The notes under the pieces: generated by a model
What the model saw: only the letters and a program-made list of their open reading frames with translations
Told to the model about the DNA's origin: nothing
The model's database searches: none
Made by a program: the position numbers and the translations under genes
NCBI RefSeq assembly: GCF_013374995.1
Contig: NZ_CP056030.1
Span: 5,364,501-5,428,500, forward strand
Direction: 5' to 3'
From: Pseudomonas eucalypticola
GTDB taxonomy: Bacteria > Pseudomonadota > Gammaproteobacteria > Pseudomonadales > Pseudomonadaceae
Length of the DNA: 64,000 nt
Part shown: positions 13,187-23,666 of the stretch, in pieces
Position numbering within the stretch: position 1 is the first letter of the stretch
How the letters are laid out: each line of letters begins with the position of its first letter

Positions 13187-14529
13187 GACAAGCCCTCCAC
13201 GGCCTGGGCGAACAGGCGCCCACGCTCTTCATAGTTCTTGAACATGTCCAGGCTCGCGCAGGCTGGCGACAGCAGCACGGCATCGCCGGGCTGGGCCAGG
13301 GCCGCGCATCGTTCGACGGCTTCGTCGAGGGTCTTGACCCGCACCAGGGGCACACTGTCGCCCAGCACGGCGGCAATCCGTTCAGCGTCGCGCCCCAGCA
13401 GCACCACAGCGCGGCAATGGGCAGCCACCGGTGCCTGCAGGCTGGAAAAATCGGCGCCTTTGCCATCGCCACCGGCCACCAGCACCAGCTTGCCGTCGAT
13501 GTCGGCACCCAGGCCTTCGATGGCGGCCAGGGCGGCACCGACGTTGGTGGCTTTGGAGTCGTCGTAATAGTTGACACCGCCGCGCTCGCGCAGCCACTGG
13601 CAACGGTGCGCCAGCCCGGTGAACGTACGCAGGGCAGCCAGCATCGGTTCGAACGGCAGGCCCACCGCGTGGCCCAGGGCCAGGGCGGCCAGGGCATTGG
13701 CCTGGTTGTGGGCACCGCGGATCTTCAGCTCGCTGACCGGCATCAGGTTCTGGAATTCGAACGCCAGGTATTTCTGGCCGTTTTCTTCACGCAGGCCGAA
13801 TGCCTTGAAGTCAGGTTTGTTCAGGCCGAAAGTCCAGCATGGCAGCCCCTCGCCCATCAGCGGCCGGGTCAGGGCGTCCTGGCGGTTGTAGACCACCTGG
13901 CGCGCGCCACGGAAGATCCGGTGCTTGGCCAGGTGGTACGCCGGCAGGCCGCTGTAGCGGTCCATGTGGTCTTCGCTGATGTTCAGCACGGTGGCCACTT
14001 CGGCATTGAGCTGGTCGGTGGTTTCCAGTTGAAAGCTCGACAGCTCCAGCACGTACAGTTCGACGTCGTCGGCCAGCAGGTCGAGGGCCGGGGTGCCGAG
14101 GTTGCCGCCCACCGCGACGCGCTTGCCGGCGGCAGCGGCCATGTCGCCCACCAGGGTGGTGACGGTGCTCTTGGCGTTGGAACCGCTGATGGCGACGATA
14201 GGTGCTTGCGCGTTACGCGCGAACAGCTCGATGTCACCCGACAGCTTCACGCCACGGGCAGCCGCCTGCTGCAGCGCCGGAGTGGCCAGGGCCAGGCCGG
14301 GGCTGACCAGCAGCTCGCTGGCACGGCACAGGAATTCCACGTCCAAGTCGCCGCAACGCACTTCCACGTGCGGGTAGTCACGGCGCAGCGTCGCCAGCTC
14401 CGGCGGATTCGCGCGCGTGTCGGCCACGGCAAAGGCAACGCCCCGGCGCGCCAGGAAGCGCACCAGGGACATGCCGCTCTTGCCGAGGCCGACAACGATG
14501 CGGAATTGGTCAGAAGCGATCAGAGACAC
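13183..14529 (-). CDS. murD: MurD, UDP-N-acetylmuramoyl-L-alanine--D-glutamate ligase
   Basis: MurD adds D-glutamate to UDP-MurNAc-L-Ala with ATP. The 448-residue protein has the N-terminal IVVGLGKSGMSLVRFLARRG, the ATP loop SGSNAKSTVTTLVGDM near residue 115 (the form normal for pseudomonads in place of GTNGKST), and the central ISEDHMDRY. The start is a GTG; GAGG lies 9 bases upstream, overlapping the mraY stop region, and no better ATG exists nearby. It sits between mraY and ftsW. Confidence 0.97.
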   Translation of the reverse strand: MSLIASDQFRIVVGLGKSGMSLVRFLARRGVAFAVADTRANPPELATLRRDYPHVEVRCGDLDVEFLCRASELLVSPGLALATPALQQAAARGVKLSGDIELFARNAQAPIVAISGSNAKSTVTTLVGDMAAAAGKRVAVGGNLGTPALDLLADDVELYVLELSSFQLETTDQLNAEVATVLNISEDHMDRYSGLPAYHLAKHRIFRGARQVVYNRQDALTRPLMGEGLPCWTFGLNKPDFKAFGLREENGQKYLAFEFQNLMPVSELKIRGAHNQANALAALALGHAVGLPFEPMLAALRTFTGLAHRCQWLRERGGVNYYDDSKATNVGAALAAIEGLGADIDGKLVLVAGGDGKGADFSSLQAPVAAHCRAVVLLGRDAERIAAVLGDSVPLVRVKTLDEAVERCAALAQPGDAVLLSPACASLDMFKNYEERGRLFAQAVEGLS

Positions 14530-14535
14530 TCGTTT

Positions 14536-15618
14536 CTACCTCAGTTTCAGGGTGGCAAGGCCGAACAGCACCAGGATCACGGTGATGATCCAGAAGCGGA
14601 CGATCACACGCGGCTCGGGCCAGCCCTTGAGTTCAAAGTGGTGGTGGATGGGCGCCATGCGGAACACGCGGCGACCGGTCAGTTTGAAAGATGCCACCTG
14701 AATGACCACTGAAAGGGTTTCCATCACGAACACGCCGCCCATGATGAACAAGACGATTTCCTGGCGAACGATGACCGCGATGGTGCCCAGGGCCGCGCCC
14801 AGCGCCAGTGCGCCGACGTCGCCCATGAATACTTGCGCCGGGTAGGTGTTGAACCACAGAAAGCCCAGGCCGGCGCCGATCAGCGCGCCGCAGAACACGA
14901 TCAGCTCGCCGGCACCCGGCACGTACGGGATCAGCAGGTAATCGGCGAATTTCACGTTACCCGACAGGTAGCAGAAGATGCCCAGGGCGCCGCCCACCAT
15001 CACGGTCGGCATGATGGCCAAGCCGTCGAGGCCGTCGGTCAGGTTCACCGCGTTGCTGGAGCCGACGATGACGAAATAGGTCAGCACCACGAAGCCCACG
15101 CCCAGGTAAATGCTGGCGTCCTTGAACATCGGGATGATCAGGGTGGTTTCCACGGCGCTTGGCGCGGTGGCGTACAGGAAGATGGCCGCACCCAGGCCGA
15201 ACACCGACTGCCAGAAATATTTCCAGCGGCTTGGCAGGCCCCGCGAGTTCTTCTCGATCACCTTGCGGTAGTCGTCTACCCAGCCGATGCCCCCGAACAG
15301 CAGGGTGACCAGCAGGACGGTCCACACATAGCGGTTGGTCAGGTCGGCCCACAACAGGGTGCTGACGCCAATGGCCGAGAGGATCAGGGCACCGCCCATG
15401 GTTGGGGTGCCGGATTTTTTCAGGTGCGATTCAGGGCCGTCGTTACGCACGGCCTGGCCGATCTGACGAATCTGCAGGGTACGAATCATCCAGGGGCCCA
15501 GCCACAGGGCCAGCGACAGCGCGGTCAGCACACCCAGGATCCCGCGCAGGGTCAGGTACTGGAAGACCGCGAAGCCTTTGTAGAACTGTTGCAGATACTC
15601 CGCCAGCAGCAGCAGCAT
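14536..15618 (-). CDS. mraY: MraY, phospho-MurNAc-pentapeptide translocase
   Basis: MraY transfers phospho-MurNAc-pentapeptide from UDP to undecaprenyl phosphate, making lipid I at the inner membrane. The 360-residue polytopic protein has about ten spans. The catalytic motifs are present: PTMGGALIL near residue 75, the two Asp in GWVDDYRKV near residue 115, [10 protein letters not shown] near residue 190 and the histidine-rich cytoplasmic loop [14 protein letters not shown] near residue 325. The ATG overlaps the last base of the murF stop. Confidence 0.98.
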   Translation of the reverse strand: MLLLLAEYLQQFYKGFAVFQYLTLRGILGVLTALSLALWLGPWMIRTLQIRQIGQAVRNDGPESHLKKSGTPTMGGALILSAIGVSTLLWADLTNRYVWTVLLVTLLFGGIGWVDDYRKVIEKNSRGLPSRWKYFWQSVFGLGAAIFLYATAPSAVETTLIIPMFKDASIYLGVGFVVLTYFVIVGSSNAVNLTDGLDGLAIMPTVMVGGALGIFCYLSGNVKFADYLLIPYVPGAGELIVFCGALIGAGLGFLWFNTYPAQVFMGDVGALALGAALGTIAVIVRQEIVLFIMGGVFVMETLSVVIQVASFKLTGRRVFRMAPIHHHFELKGWPEPRVIVRFWIITVILVLFGLATLKLR

Positions 15619-16985
15619 TAATGTTTCTCCCCGCTGGAACCGCACAAGGCCGCCACGACGTTTTCCATCGCAGCGCTGCGCGAACCCTTGATCAAAATAG
15701 TGATGTTTTTGCCCTGCTCGGCGCCAAGCGCAGCGATCAGGTCAGACTGAGTGGCGAAATGCCGGGCGTTGGCGCCGAACACGTTTACCGCGTGCAGCAT
15801 GTTCGGGCCCACGGCGTACAAGGCATCTACCTTGCCTCGGGCGTATTCGCCCACCTGCCGATGCCCCTCTTCTGCCCATTGCCCCAGTTCGCCGATGTCT
15901 CCGAGCACCAGGACGGTGCGGCCGGAAAAGCCGGCGAGTATATCAACGGCAGCGCACATTGAGGTGGGGTTTGCGTTGTATGTATCGTCGATTACACGCA
16001 GGCCGCTGGCCGTGACCTGGGCCACGGTACGACCCTTCACCGGTTGCAAGCTTTCCAGGCCCTTGGCGATGTCGCCGATGGCCAGCCCGAACACGTGCGC
16101 GGCGGCGGCGGCGGCCAGGGCGTTCTGCACGTTGTGGGTGCCCAGCAGGTTGAGCTGGACCCGCGCGGTGCCTTGCAGGCCATGCAGGTTGAAAGCCGGG
16201 CAGCCCCGCTCATCGGCACGAATGTCACTGGCGTGGAAGTCGGCGGCGGTGTTGGTCAGGGCGAAGCTGAGCACGCGACGCTGGCCGGCGCGGGCGTGCC
16301 AGATGCCGTAGGCCTTGTCGTCCAGGTTGAGCACGGCGGTGCCATCGGCGGCCAGCCCTTCGATGATCTCGCCCTTGGCCTCGACGATCTTCTCCGGCCC
16401 CCCGAACTCGCCCACGTGGGCGGTACCGGCGTTGTTGAGGATGGCCACGTGGGGCTGGGTCAGGCCCACGGTGTAGGCAATCTCGCCCAGGCGCGAGGCG
16501 CCCAGTTCGATGACCGCCGCGGTGTGCTGCGGCGCCAGCTCGAGCAGGGTCAGCGGCGCGCCCAGGTCATTGTTGAGGTTGCCGCGAGTCGCGAGCACGT
16601 CGCCCTGGGTGCGCAGGATTGCGGCCAGCAGTTCCTTGACCGTGGTCTTGCCACTGGAGCCGGTCACCGCCGCCACCGGCCGGGTAAAGCGCGAACGGTT
16701 CAGCGCCGCCAGCTGGCCAAGGGCAACGCGGCAATCGGCAACCACCAACTGTGGCAGGTCGACACCGGCCACCTCATGTTCCACCAGGGCCGCCACGGCG
16801 CCTTTGGCCGCCACGTCAGCGAGGTAGTCGTGGCCGTCGAAACGGGGGCCGGCAAGGGCCACGAACAACTGGCCGGGCACGATGGCACGGCTGTCGATGC
16901 TGACACCGTTGAAGGCTGCATCCTGGCCGTGCAAACGCGCAGCCAATGGCTTGAGCAGTTCCGCCAGGGACATGGGCTTAAGCAT
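15618..16985 (-). CDS. murF: MurF, D-Ala-D-Ala-adding ligase
   Basis: MurF adds the D-Ala-D-Ala dipeptide made by Ddl to the UDP-MurNAc-tripeptide. The 455-residue product has the N-terminal [18 protein letters not shown] typical of MurE/MurF, the ATP loop [16 protein letters not shown] near residue 110 and [11 protein letters not shown] near residue 335, which identifies MurF. The start [10 protein letters not shown] was chosen; its ATG overlaps the murE stop by 8 bases. A second ATG 4 codons later is also possible. Confidence 0.97.
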   Translation of the reverse strand: MLKPMSLAELLKPLAARLHGQDAAFNGVSIDSRAIVPGQLFVALAGPRFDGHDYLADVAAKGAVAALVEHEVAGVDLPQLVVADCRVALGQLAALNRSRFTRPVAAVTGSSGKTTVKELLAAILRTQGDVLATRGNLNNDLGAPLTLLELAPQHTAAVIELGASRLGEIAYTVGLTQPHVAILNNAGTAHVGEFGGPEKIVEAKGEIIEGLAADGTAVLNLDDKAYGIWHARAGQRRVLSFALTNTAADFHASDIRADERGCPAFNLHGLQGTARVQLNLLGTHNVQNALAAAAAAHVFGLAIGDIAKGLESLQPVKGRTVAQVTASGLRVIDDTYNANPTSMCAAVDILAGFSGRTVLVLGDIGELGQWAEEGHRQVGEYARGKVDALYAVGPNMLHAVNVFGANARHFATQSDLIAALGAEQGKNITILIKGSRSAAMENVVAALCGSSGEKH

Positions 16986-18440
16986 GGTCCACCTCCCAGG
17001 TGGCCAGGGCGCGGGCGGCCTCTTCCAGGTCGGAAAATGCCAGGCGCTGGCCGTTGATTTCCTGATAGTCCTCATGACCCTTGCCCGCCAGCACCACCAC
17101 GTCGTCGGCCTGGGCCTGGGCGATGAGCTGAGCGATGGCAGGGCCACGGCCGGACACGAATTCGACCCGGGCAGCAGCGCTGAAACCGGGGCGGATGTCA
17201 CTGAAGATCTGCAGCGGATCTTCGCTGCGCGGGTTGTCATCGGTGACCAGCACGCGGTCGGCCAGGCGCTCGGCCACTTCGGCCATCAGTGGGCGCTTGC
17301 CGCGGTCGCGGTCACCGCCACAGCCGAACAGGCACAGCAGTTCGCCCTTGGCGTGTGGGCGCAGGGCTTGCAATACCTTGTCCAAGGCATCCGGGGTGTG
17401 GGCGTAATCGACCACCACCAGCGGCTGCTTGCCGCCACCCAGGCGCTGCATGCGCCCCAGCGGGCCTTCCAGCTGCGGCATGACGTTGAGAATGTCGTCC
17501 AGCGGGTAGTCCAGCGCCAGCAGGGTACCCACCGCCGCCAGCACGTTGCTGAGGTTGAAACGCCCCAGCAGGCGGCTGCGCAGCAGGTGCTCGCCCTGGG
17601 CGGTGACCAGGGTGGCGCGCACGCCATGGTCATTGAATTCGGCTTCGCGGCAATACAGGGTCGCGGACGGGTCCAGCAGGCTGTAAGTGATCAGCCGGGA
17701 CTCATGTTCTTCTTCGGCCAGGGTGCTGCCGAAGGCGTCATCCAGGTTGAGCACGCGGCAGCGCAGCCCGGTCCAGCCGAACAGCTTGGCCTTGGCCGCG
17801 GCATAGGCCTGCATGCTGCCGTGGTAGTCCAGGTGATCGCGGCTGAGGTTGGTCAGCACGGCCACGTCGAACGCCAGCGCGGCCACGCGGCCCTGGTCCA
17901 GCGCGTGGGAGGACACTTCCATCGCCACGGCCTTGGCGCCGGCTTTTTTCAGGTCAAGCAGGGTCGACTGCACCGCGATCGGGTCCGGGGTGGTCAGGCG
18001 CCCGCTCTGCAGCGCTTCGTGGAAACCGGTCCCCAGGGTACCGATCAGCCCGCAGCGCTGGCCGAGCAGGTCCAGGGCCTGGGCCACCAATTGCGTGACG
18101 CTGGTCTTGCCGTTGGTGCCGGTCACGCCCACCAGGCTCAGCAGGCGGCTCGGGTCGCCATAAAAGCGCCCGGCGATGTCGGACAGCTGGCGTATCAGGC
18201 CCTTGACCGGAATCAGCGGCACATCGGTGATGGGCAGCACGGTGGCGCCCTCCACTTCATAGGCCACCGCCGCGGCGCCGCGCCCCAGGGCGTCGGCAAT
18301 GTGCGCGCGGCCATCGACCTTAGCCCCCGGCACCGCCAGGAACAGGTCCCCGGGGCGTACGTCACGGCTGTCCAGGGCCAGTTCGCGGATCAGCGGATCG
18401 CGACCGGCCTGGGCGAAGATCTTGCTCAGTGGCATGCTCA

Positions 18441-18441
<1 letters not shown>
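16978..18441 (-). CDS. murE: MurE, UDP-MurNAc-L-Ala-D-Glu--meso-diaminopimelate ligase
   Basis: MurE adds meso-diaminopimelate as the third residue of the stem peptide. The 487-residue protein has LALDSRDVRPGDLFLAVPG near the start, the ATP loop GTNGKTSVTQLVAQAL near residue 112 and DDNPRSEDPLQIF near residue 400. The DNPR sequence selects diaminopimelate and not lysine. The ATG at 18441 shares one base with the ftsI stop (TGATG); the in-frame TTG just before it is unlikely to be used. Confidence 0.98.
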
Positions 18442-20466
<2,025 letters not shown>

Positions 20467-20470
<4 letters not shown>

Positions 20471-21414
20471 CGCAACTTCTCCGCCACGCGCATGACCGCG
20501 CTGCGCGAGCGCGGGTTGGCCTTCAATTCAGCCTCGGAGGCGAACTGGGCCTTGCCGTGAACCTTGATCTTCGGCTCGAATGCCTGGAAACGCACCGGCA
20601 GGTTGCGCGGCAGGTTGTCGGCCTCGCCCTTGGCCAGTTTGCGCATGAACAGTTTGACGATGCGGTCTTCCAGCGAATGGAAGCTGATCACCACCAGGCG
20701 GCCACCGACTTCCAGCGACTCCAGCGCAGCTTCGAGGCCCGCTTCCAGGTCGGCCAGTTCGTTGTTCACGTGAATGCGCAGGCCCTGGAACGCGCGAGTA
20801 GCCGGGTTCTTGCCTTTTTCCCAGGCCGGGTTCGCGACCTTGAGTACTTCCGCCAGGTCGGCAGTGCGCTCGAATGGCTTGATTTCGCGGCGCGCCACCA
20901 CGGCGTTGGCCATGCGCTTGGCGAACCGCTCTTCCCCATATTCCTTGAACACCCGGGCGATTTCCTCAGCCGGGGCATTGGCGATGAACTCGGCGGCACT
21001 GACACCACGGGTGGGGTCCATGCGCATGTCCAGCGGGCCATCGTTCATGAAGCTGAAGCCGCGCTCGGGGTCGTCCAGTTGTGGCGAGGAGACGCCCAGG
21101 TCCAGCAGCACGCCGTTGACCTTCCCAGCCAAACCTTGGCTAGCAATTTCGCTACCCATTTCTGCAAAGCTGCGCTGCACAATGACAAAGCGGCCGTCTT
21201 CGGCCGCCAGCGCTTGCCCCGTGGCAATCGCTTGTGGGTCTTTGTCGAACCCCAGCAATCGGCCCTGCGGCCCAAGGTGCTGGAGGATCAGCCGGCTGTG
21301 CCCACCCCGCCCGAAGGTACCGTCCACATAGCAGCCATCGCCTTGTATGGCGAGAGCCTCGACGGCTTCGTCAAGCAATACGGTGATGTGGTTAAAGCCG
21401 CTATCTATAGTCAC
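20467..21414 (-). CDS. rsmH: RsmH, 16S rRNA m4C1402 methyltransferase
   Basis: RsmH (MraW) uses S-adenosylmethionine to methylate N4 of C1402 in 16S rRNA, in the decoding centre. The 315-residue protein has the SAM motif [15 protein letters not shown] near residue 30, [20 protein letters not shown] near residue 100 and the C-terminal [13 protein letters not shown]. It starts with a GTG overlapping the mraZ stop by 4 bases (GTGA). It pairs functionally with rsmI in this window, which modifies the same nucleotide. Confidence 0.97.
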
Positions 21415-21866
21415 AGAATCAAATCACGCAGTTCATCAGGCATGGCGCCCGGTTGTTGAATAGCCGCCAGGTCCGCTTCAGCAACAGCGTTCCAGGCATC
21501 CTCGTCCCACAGTTGAAACTTGTTCAGCTGGCCGACCAGCATGGCTTTCTTGTCCAGCTTCGCGTACTCGCGCAAACGTGGCGGAACCAGAAAACGCCCA
21601 CTGCCGTCGAGCTCCAGGTCAACCGCATTGCCAATCAGCAACCTTTGCAGACGGCGGTTTTCTTCCCGGAGCGACGGCAGTGCGCGCAGCTTTGTTTCAA
21701 TTAATTCCCATTCGTCCAGCGGGTACACACAAAGGCAGGGATCAACGGCATCGATGGTCACGATCAACTGGCCGTTGGAGCGCGAAACCAGCTCGTCACG
21801 GTACCGGCTGGGCATGGCTAGCCGGCCTTTGGCATCGAGACTGATGGCATTTGCTCCGCGAAACAC
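21411..21866 (-). CDS. mraZ: MraZ, transcriptional regulator of the dcw cluster
   Basis: MraZ is an AbrB-like DNA-binding protein that in E. coli represses its own operon. The 151-residue protein has two MraZ repeats, each with a DxxxR element: [18 protein letters not shown] at the start and the second repeat [17 protein letters not shown] at about residues 77-93. I chose the GTG giving [11 protein letters not shown] because GGGGAAG lies 7 bases upstream and this is the family start; the frame stays open 22 codons further. It is the first gene of the dcw cluster and lies 43 bases downstream of three repeated boxes fitting MraZ sites. Confidence 0.96.
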   Translation of the reverse strand: MFRGANAISLDAKGRLAMPSRYRDELVSRSNGQLIVTIDAVDPCLCVYPLDEWELIETKLRALPSLREENRRLQRLLIGNAVDLELDGSGRFLVPPRLREYAKLDKKAMLVGQLNKFQLWDEDAWNAVAEADLAAIQQPGAMPDELRDLIL

Positions 21867-21908
21867 AGAGGCGCTTCCCCATTTTTTAGTTTTTTGTGCC
21901 TGAAAAAC

Positions 21909-21935
21909 CCACTTTGTGCCACTTTCCGCCACTCG
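21909..21935 (-). promoter_or_regulatory. MraZ operator: three GTGG boxes at 10-bp spacing
   Basis: On the minus strand the boxes read GAGTGG, AAAGTGG and AAAGTGG at 21935-21929, 21925-21919 and 21915-21909, each GTGG exactly 10 bases from the next. Repeats of this form at one-turn spacing are the known MraZ target in E. coli (TGGGN with 5-base spacers) and in mollicutes (AAAGTGG with 3-base spacers). They lie directly downstream of the -10 element, where a bound repressor would block the start of transcription. Confidence 0.8.
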
Positions 21936-21940
21936 CGCAC

Positions 21941-21970
21941 ACTATAGGAATGCGCCCGTACCACCGTCAA
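21941..21970 (-). promoter_or_regulatory. Sigma70 promoter of the dcw cluster (Pmra)
   Basis: Minus-strand TTGACG (21970-21965) and TATAGT (21946-21941) are 18 bases apart. The start of transcription would fall near 21934, inside the first MraZ box, with a leader of about 68 bases before the mraZ GTG. Confidence 0.8.
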
Positions 21971-22180
21971 GGCACGCTCGTAAGGAAAACCCTTACAGAT
22001 CGGAGATTTAGGAGATAAAAGGAAGGCGAAAGGCTAATTCGAGGGAAGCGAAGAGGTATAAAGCCAAGTTAACTCAATGAGCTACGAGCCTCAGTTAAAG
22101 TAAATTATGAAGAGTAAGATTTTTTCGGTATTAGGAATCGGCTTCTGCTGTTGATTGAAGCCCAAGGGAGAAGGAGGTGG
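21971..22180. other. AT-richer non-coding spacer between the mra promoter and rnpB
   Basis: About 210 bases with visibly more A and T than the surroundings and no credible reading frame. It holds a small hairpin (GTAAGG 21980-21985, CCTTAC 21991-21996), a longer imperfect stem with TTAACT and AGTTAA ends near 22068-22098, and on the rnpB side a hairpin of GGCTTC/GAAGCC arms (about 22140-22162) that may end rnpB. A T run (TTTTTT) near 22121 could serve plus-strand transcription. Confidence 0.5.
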
Positions 22181-22536
22181 AGAGTCGATCTGTAAGCCGG
22201 GTTCTGTCGAGGACAGTCATTCCTCTACGATGGCCATCACTGGACACCTTTAGCAACCTACCCGGTTCCAACGCGGGCCGCGCCATATGGAACCCTATTT
22301 GGTCTTGCTCCGAGTGGGGTTTACCTAGCCACGCACTGTTACCAGACGTGCGGTGCGCTCTTACCGCACCTTTTCACCCTTACCGGCACCGAAGTGCTTA
22401 GGCGGTTATTTTCTGTGGCACTTTCCGTAGGCTCACGCCCCCCAGGCATTACCTGGCACTCCGCCCTATGGAGCCCGGACTTTCCTCCCCCCGCTTTTGC
22501 GGAACAAAAGCAGGCAGCGACTGTCCAATCGACTCT
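22181..22536 (-). ncRNA. rnpB: RNase P RNA (M1 RNA), class A
   Basis: This is the catalytic RNA that removes 5' leaders from precursor tRNAs with the RnpA protein. The two ends pair to form helix P1 (AGAGTCGAT at the 5' end, ATCGACTCT at the 3' end). Inside are the usual conserved segments: GGACAGTCGCTGCC after P1, GAGGAAAGTCCGGGCTCC (conserved region I), the GCCAGGTAATGCCTGGG hairpin, and the 3' CGACAGAACCCGGCTTACAG (conserved region V), all read on the minus strand. About 356 nucleotides is normal for pseudomonads. The exact 3' end is uncertain by several bases. Confidence 0.96.
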
Positions 22537-22545
22537 CCGCCGACA

Positions 22546-22574
22546 AGGTTACGGAATAGCGGGGTAAGCTGCAA
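22546..22574 (-). promoter_or_regulatory. Sigma70 promoter of rnpB
   Basis: Minus-strand TTGCAG (22574-22569) and TAACCT (22551-22546) are separated by 17 bases, and the -10 ends 9 bases before the first nucleotide of the RNA. The -35 lies within one arm of an inverted repeat (GCTGCAAG 22568-22575, CTTGCAGC 22590-22597) that may also serve the end of rsmI. Confidence 0.7.
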
Positions 22575-22611
22575 GCATTAAGCGCGCGGCTTGCAGCGTG
22601 CTTCCAGGCTA

Positions 22612-23484
22612 TCAGCTGCTTTTCTGTCGCTCCAACGCCACCTGGTACAACACGTTCTTGCGCGCTCCGGTGATCTCCGCCGCCAGCGCCGCCGCTCGCT
22701 TGAGTGGCATCTCCTTGAGCAGCAGGTCCAGCACGCGCATCACCTCGGCGCTGACCGCCTCATCACTCTCGGGCGCCGTCCAGCCCGCCACCAGCACCAC
22801 GCACTCACCCCGCTGCTGGTTGCTGTCCGCCTCCACGAACGCACGTAGTTCGGACAGTGGCAGGCCTTTCAATGTTTCAAAAGTTTTCGTCAGCTCACGC
22901 GCCAGCAATGCGGGGCGGTCGGGCCCGAACACCAACTCCATGTCCTGCAGGCACTCCAGGATTCGATGCGGCGCTTCATAGAAGATCAGCGTGCGCGGCT
23001 CCTCGCGCACCTGTTCCAGGCGCGAACGACGCCCCACTGTCTTGGCCGGCAGGAAACCTTCGAAAATGAACCGGTCCGACGGCAGGCCCGCCGCCGACAG
23101 CGCCGCGATCAACGCACAGGGGCCAGGGACCGGCACCACCTGGATACCCGCGGCCCGCACCTGGCGGACCAGGTGGTAACCGGGATCGGAGATCAACGGC
23201 GTGCCGGCATCGGAGATCAGCGCAACGCTCTCGCCCGCGCGCAGCTTGTCGAGAAACCGCCCGCCTTCATCCCGCTCGTTGTGCTCATGGCACGCGGCAA
23301 GGGGGGTGTTGATCCCGAAGTGTTGCAGCAGGCGGACAGAGTGACGGGTGTCCTCGGCGGCGATCAGCGCCACGTCGCCTAGTATCTTCAAGGCGCGGGC
23401 GCTCATGTCATCCAGGTTACCGATGGGCGTGGCCACGACATAAAGCGTTCCCGTGGCGGAATTCGAAGCACCTGGAGCAGTCAC
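22612..23484 (-). CDS. rsmI: RsmI, 16S rRNA (cytidine1402-2'-O)-methyltransferase
   Basis: RsmI uses SAM to methylate the ribose of C1402 in 16S rRNA; RsmH, also in this window, methylates the base of the same nucleotide. The 290-residue protein is a tetrapyrrole-methylase-fold enzyme with LYVVATPIGNLDDMSARAL near the start, AAEDTRHSVRLLQHFGI, ISDAGTPLISDPG near residue 85 and the VPVPGPCALIAALSAAGLP segment. A GTG start was chosen with AGG about 10 bases upstream. The frame stays open to 23607, but that part is not family-like. It is divergent from lpoA. Confidence 0.95.
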   Translation of the reverse strand: MTAPGASNSATGTLYVVATPIGNLDDMSARALKILGDVALIAAEDTRHSVRLLQHFGINTPLAACHEHNERDEGGRFLDKLRAGESVALISDAGTPLISDPGYHLVRQVRAAGIQVVPVPGPCALIAALSAAGLPSDRFIFEGFLPAKTVGRRSRLEQVREEPRTLIFYEAPHRILECLQDMELVFGPDRPALLARELTKTFETLKGLPLSELRAFVEADSNQQRGECVVLVAGWTAPESDEAVSAEVMRVLDLLLKEMPLKRAAALAAEITGARKNVLYQVALERQKSS

Positions 23485-23666
23485 AGCACACACCTGTCGT
23501 TGGCAAAAGCGGCATTGTAGCCTGCCATGCCAGCCGCCGGCCAAAAAAGCCACCCGGCAAAACCCTGAATGACCTTTGGTGCGGCTTTCATGCCTGTGAC
23601 ATCGCACCGGGCGCCATGCTTGGGTACAATTGCCGGCCTAACCGATCGAGTATCAGGAAGATATAC

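Noticed and set aside
22566..22602. GCTGCAAG/CTTGCAGC inverted repeat as a clear terminator of rsmI
   Set aside because: There is no T run after it in the minus direction and it overlaps the rnpB -35; its role is left open.
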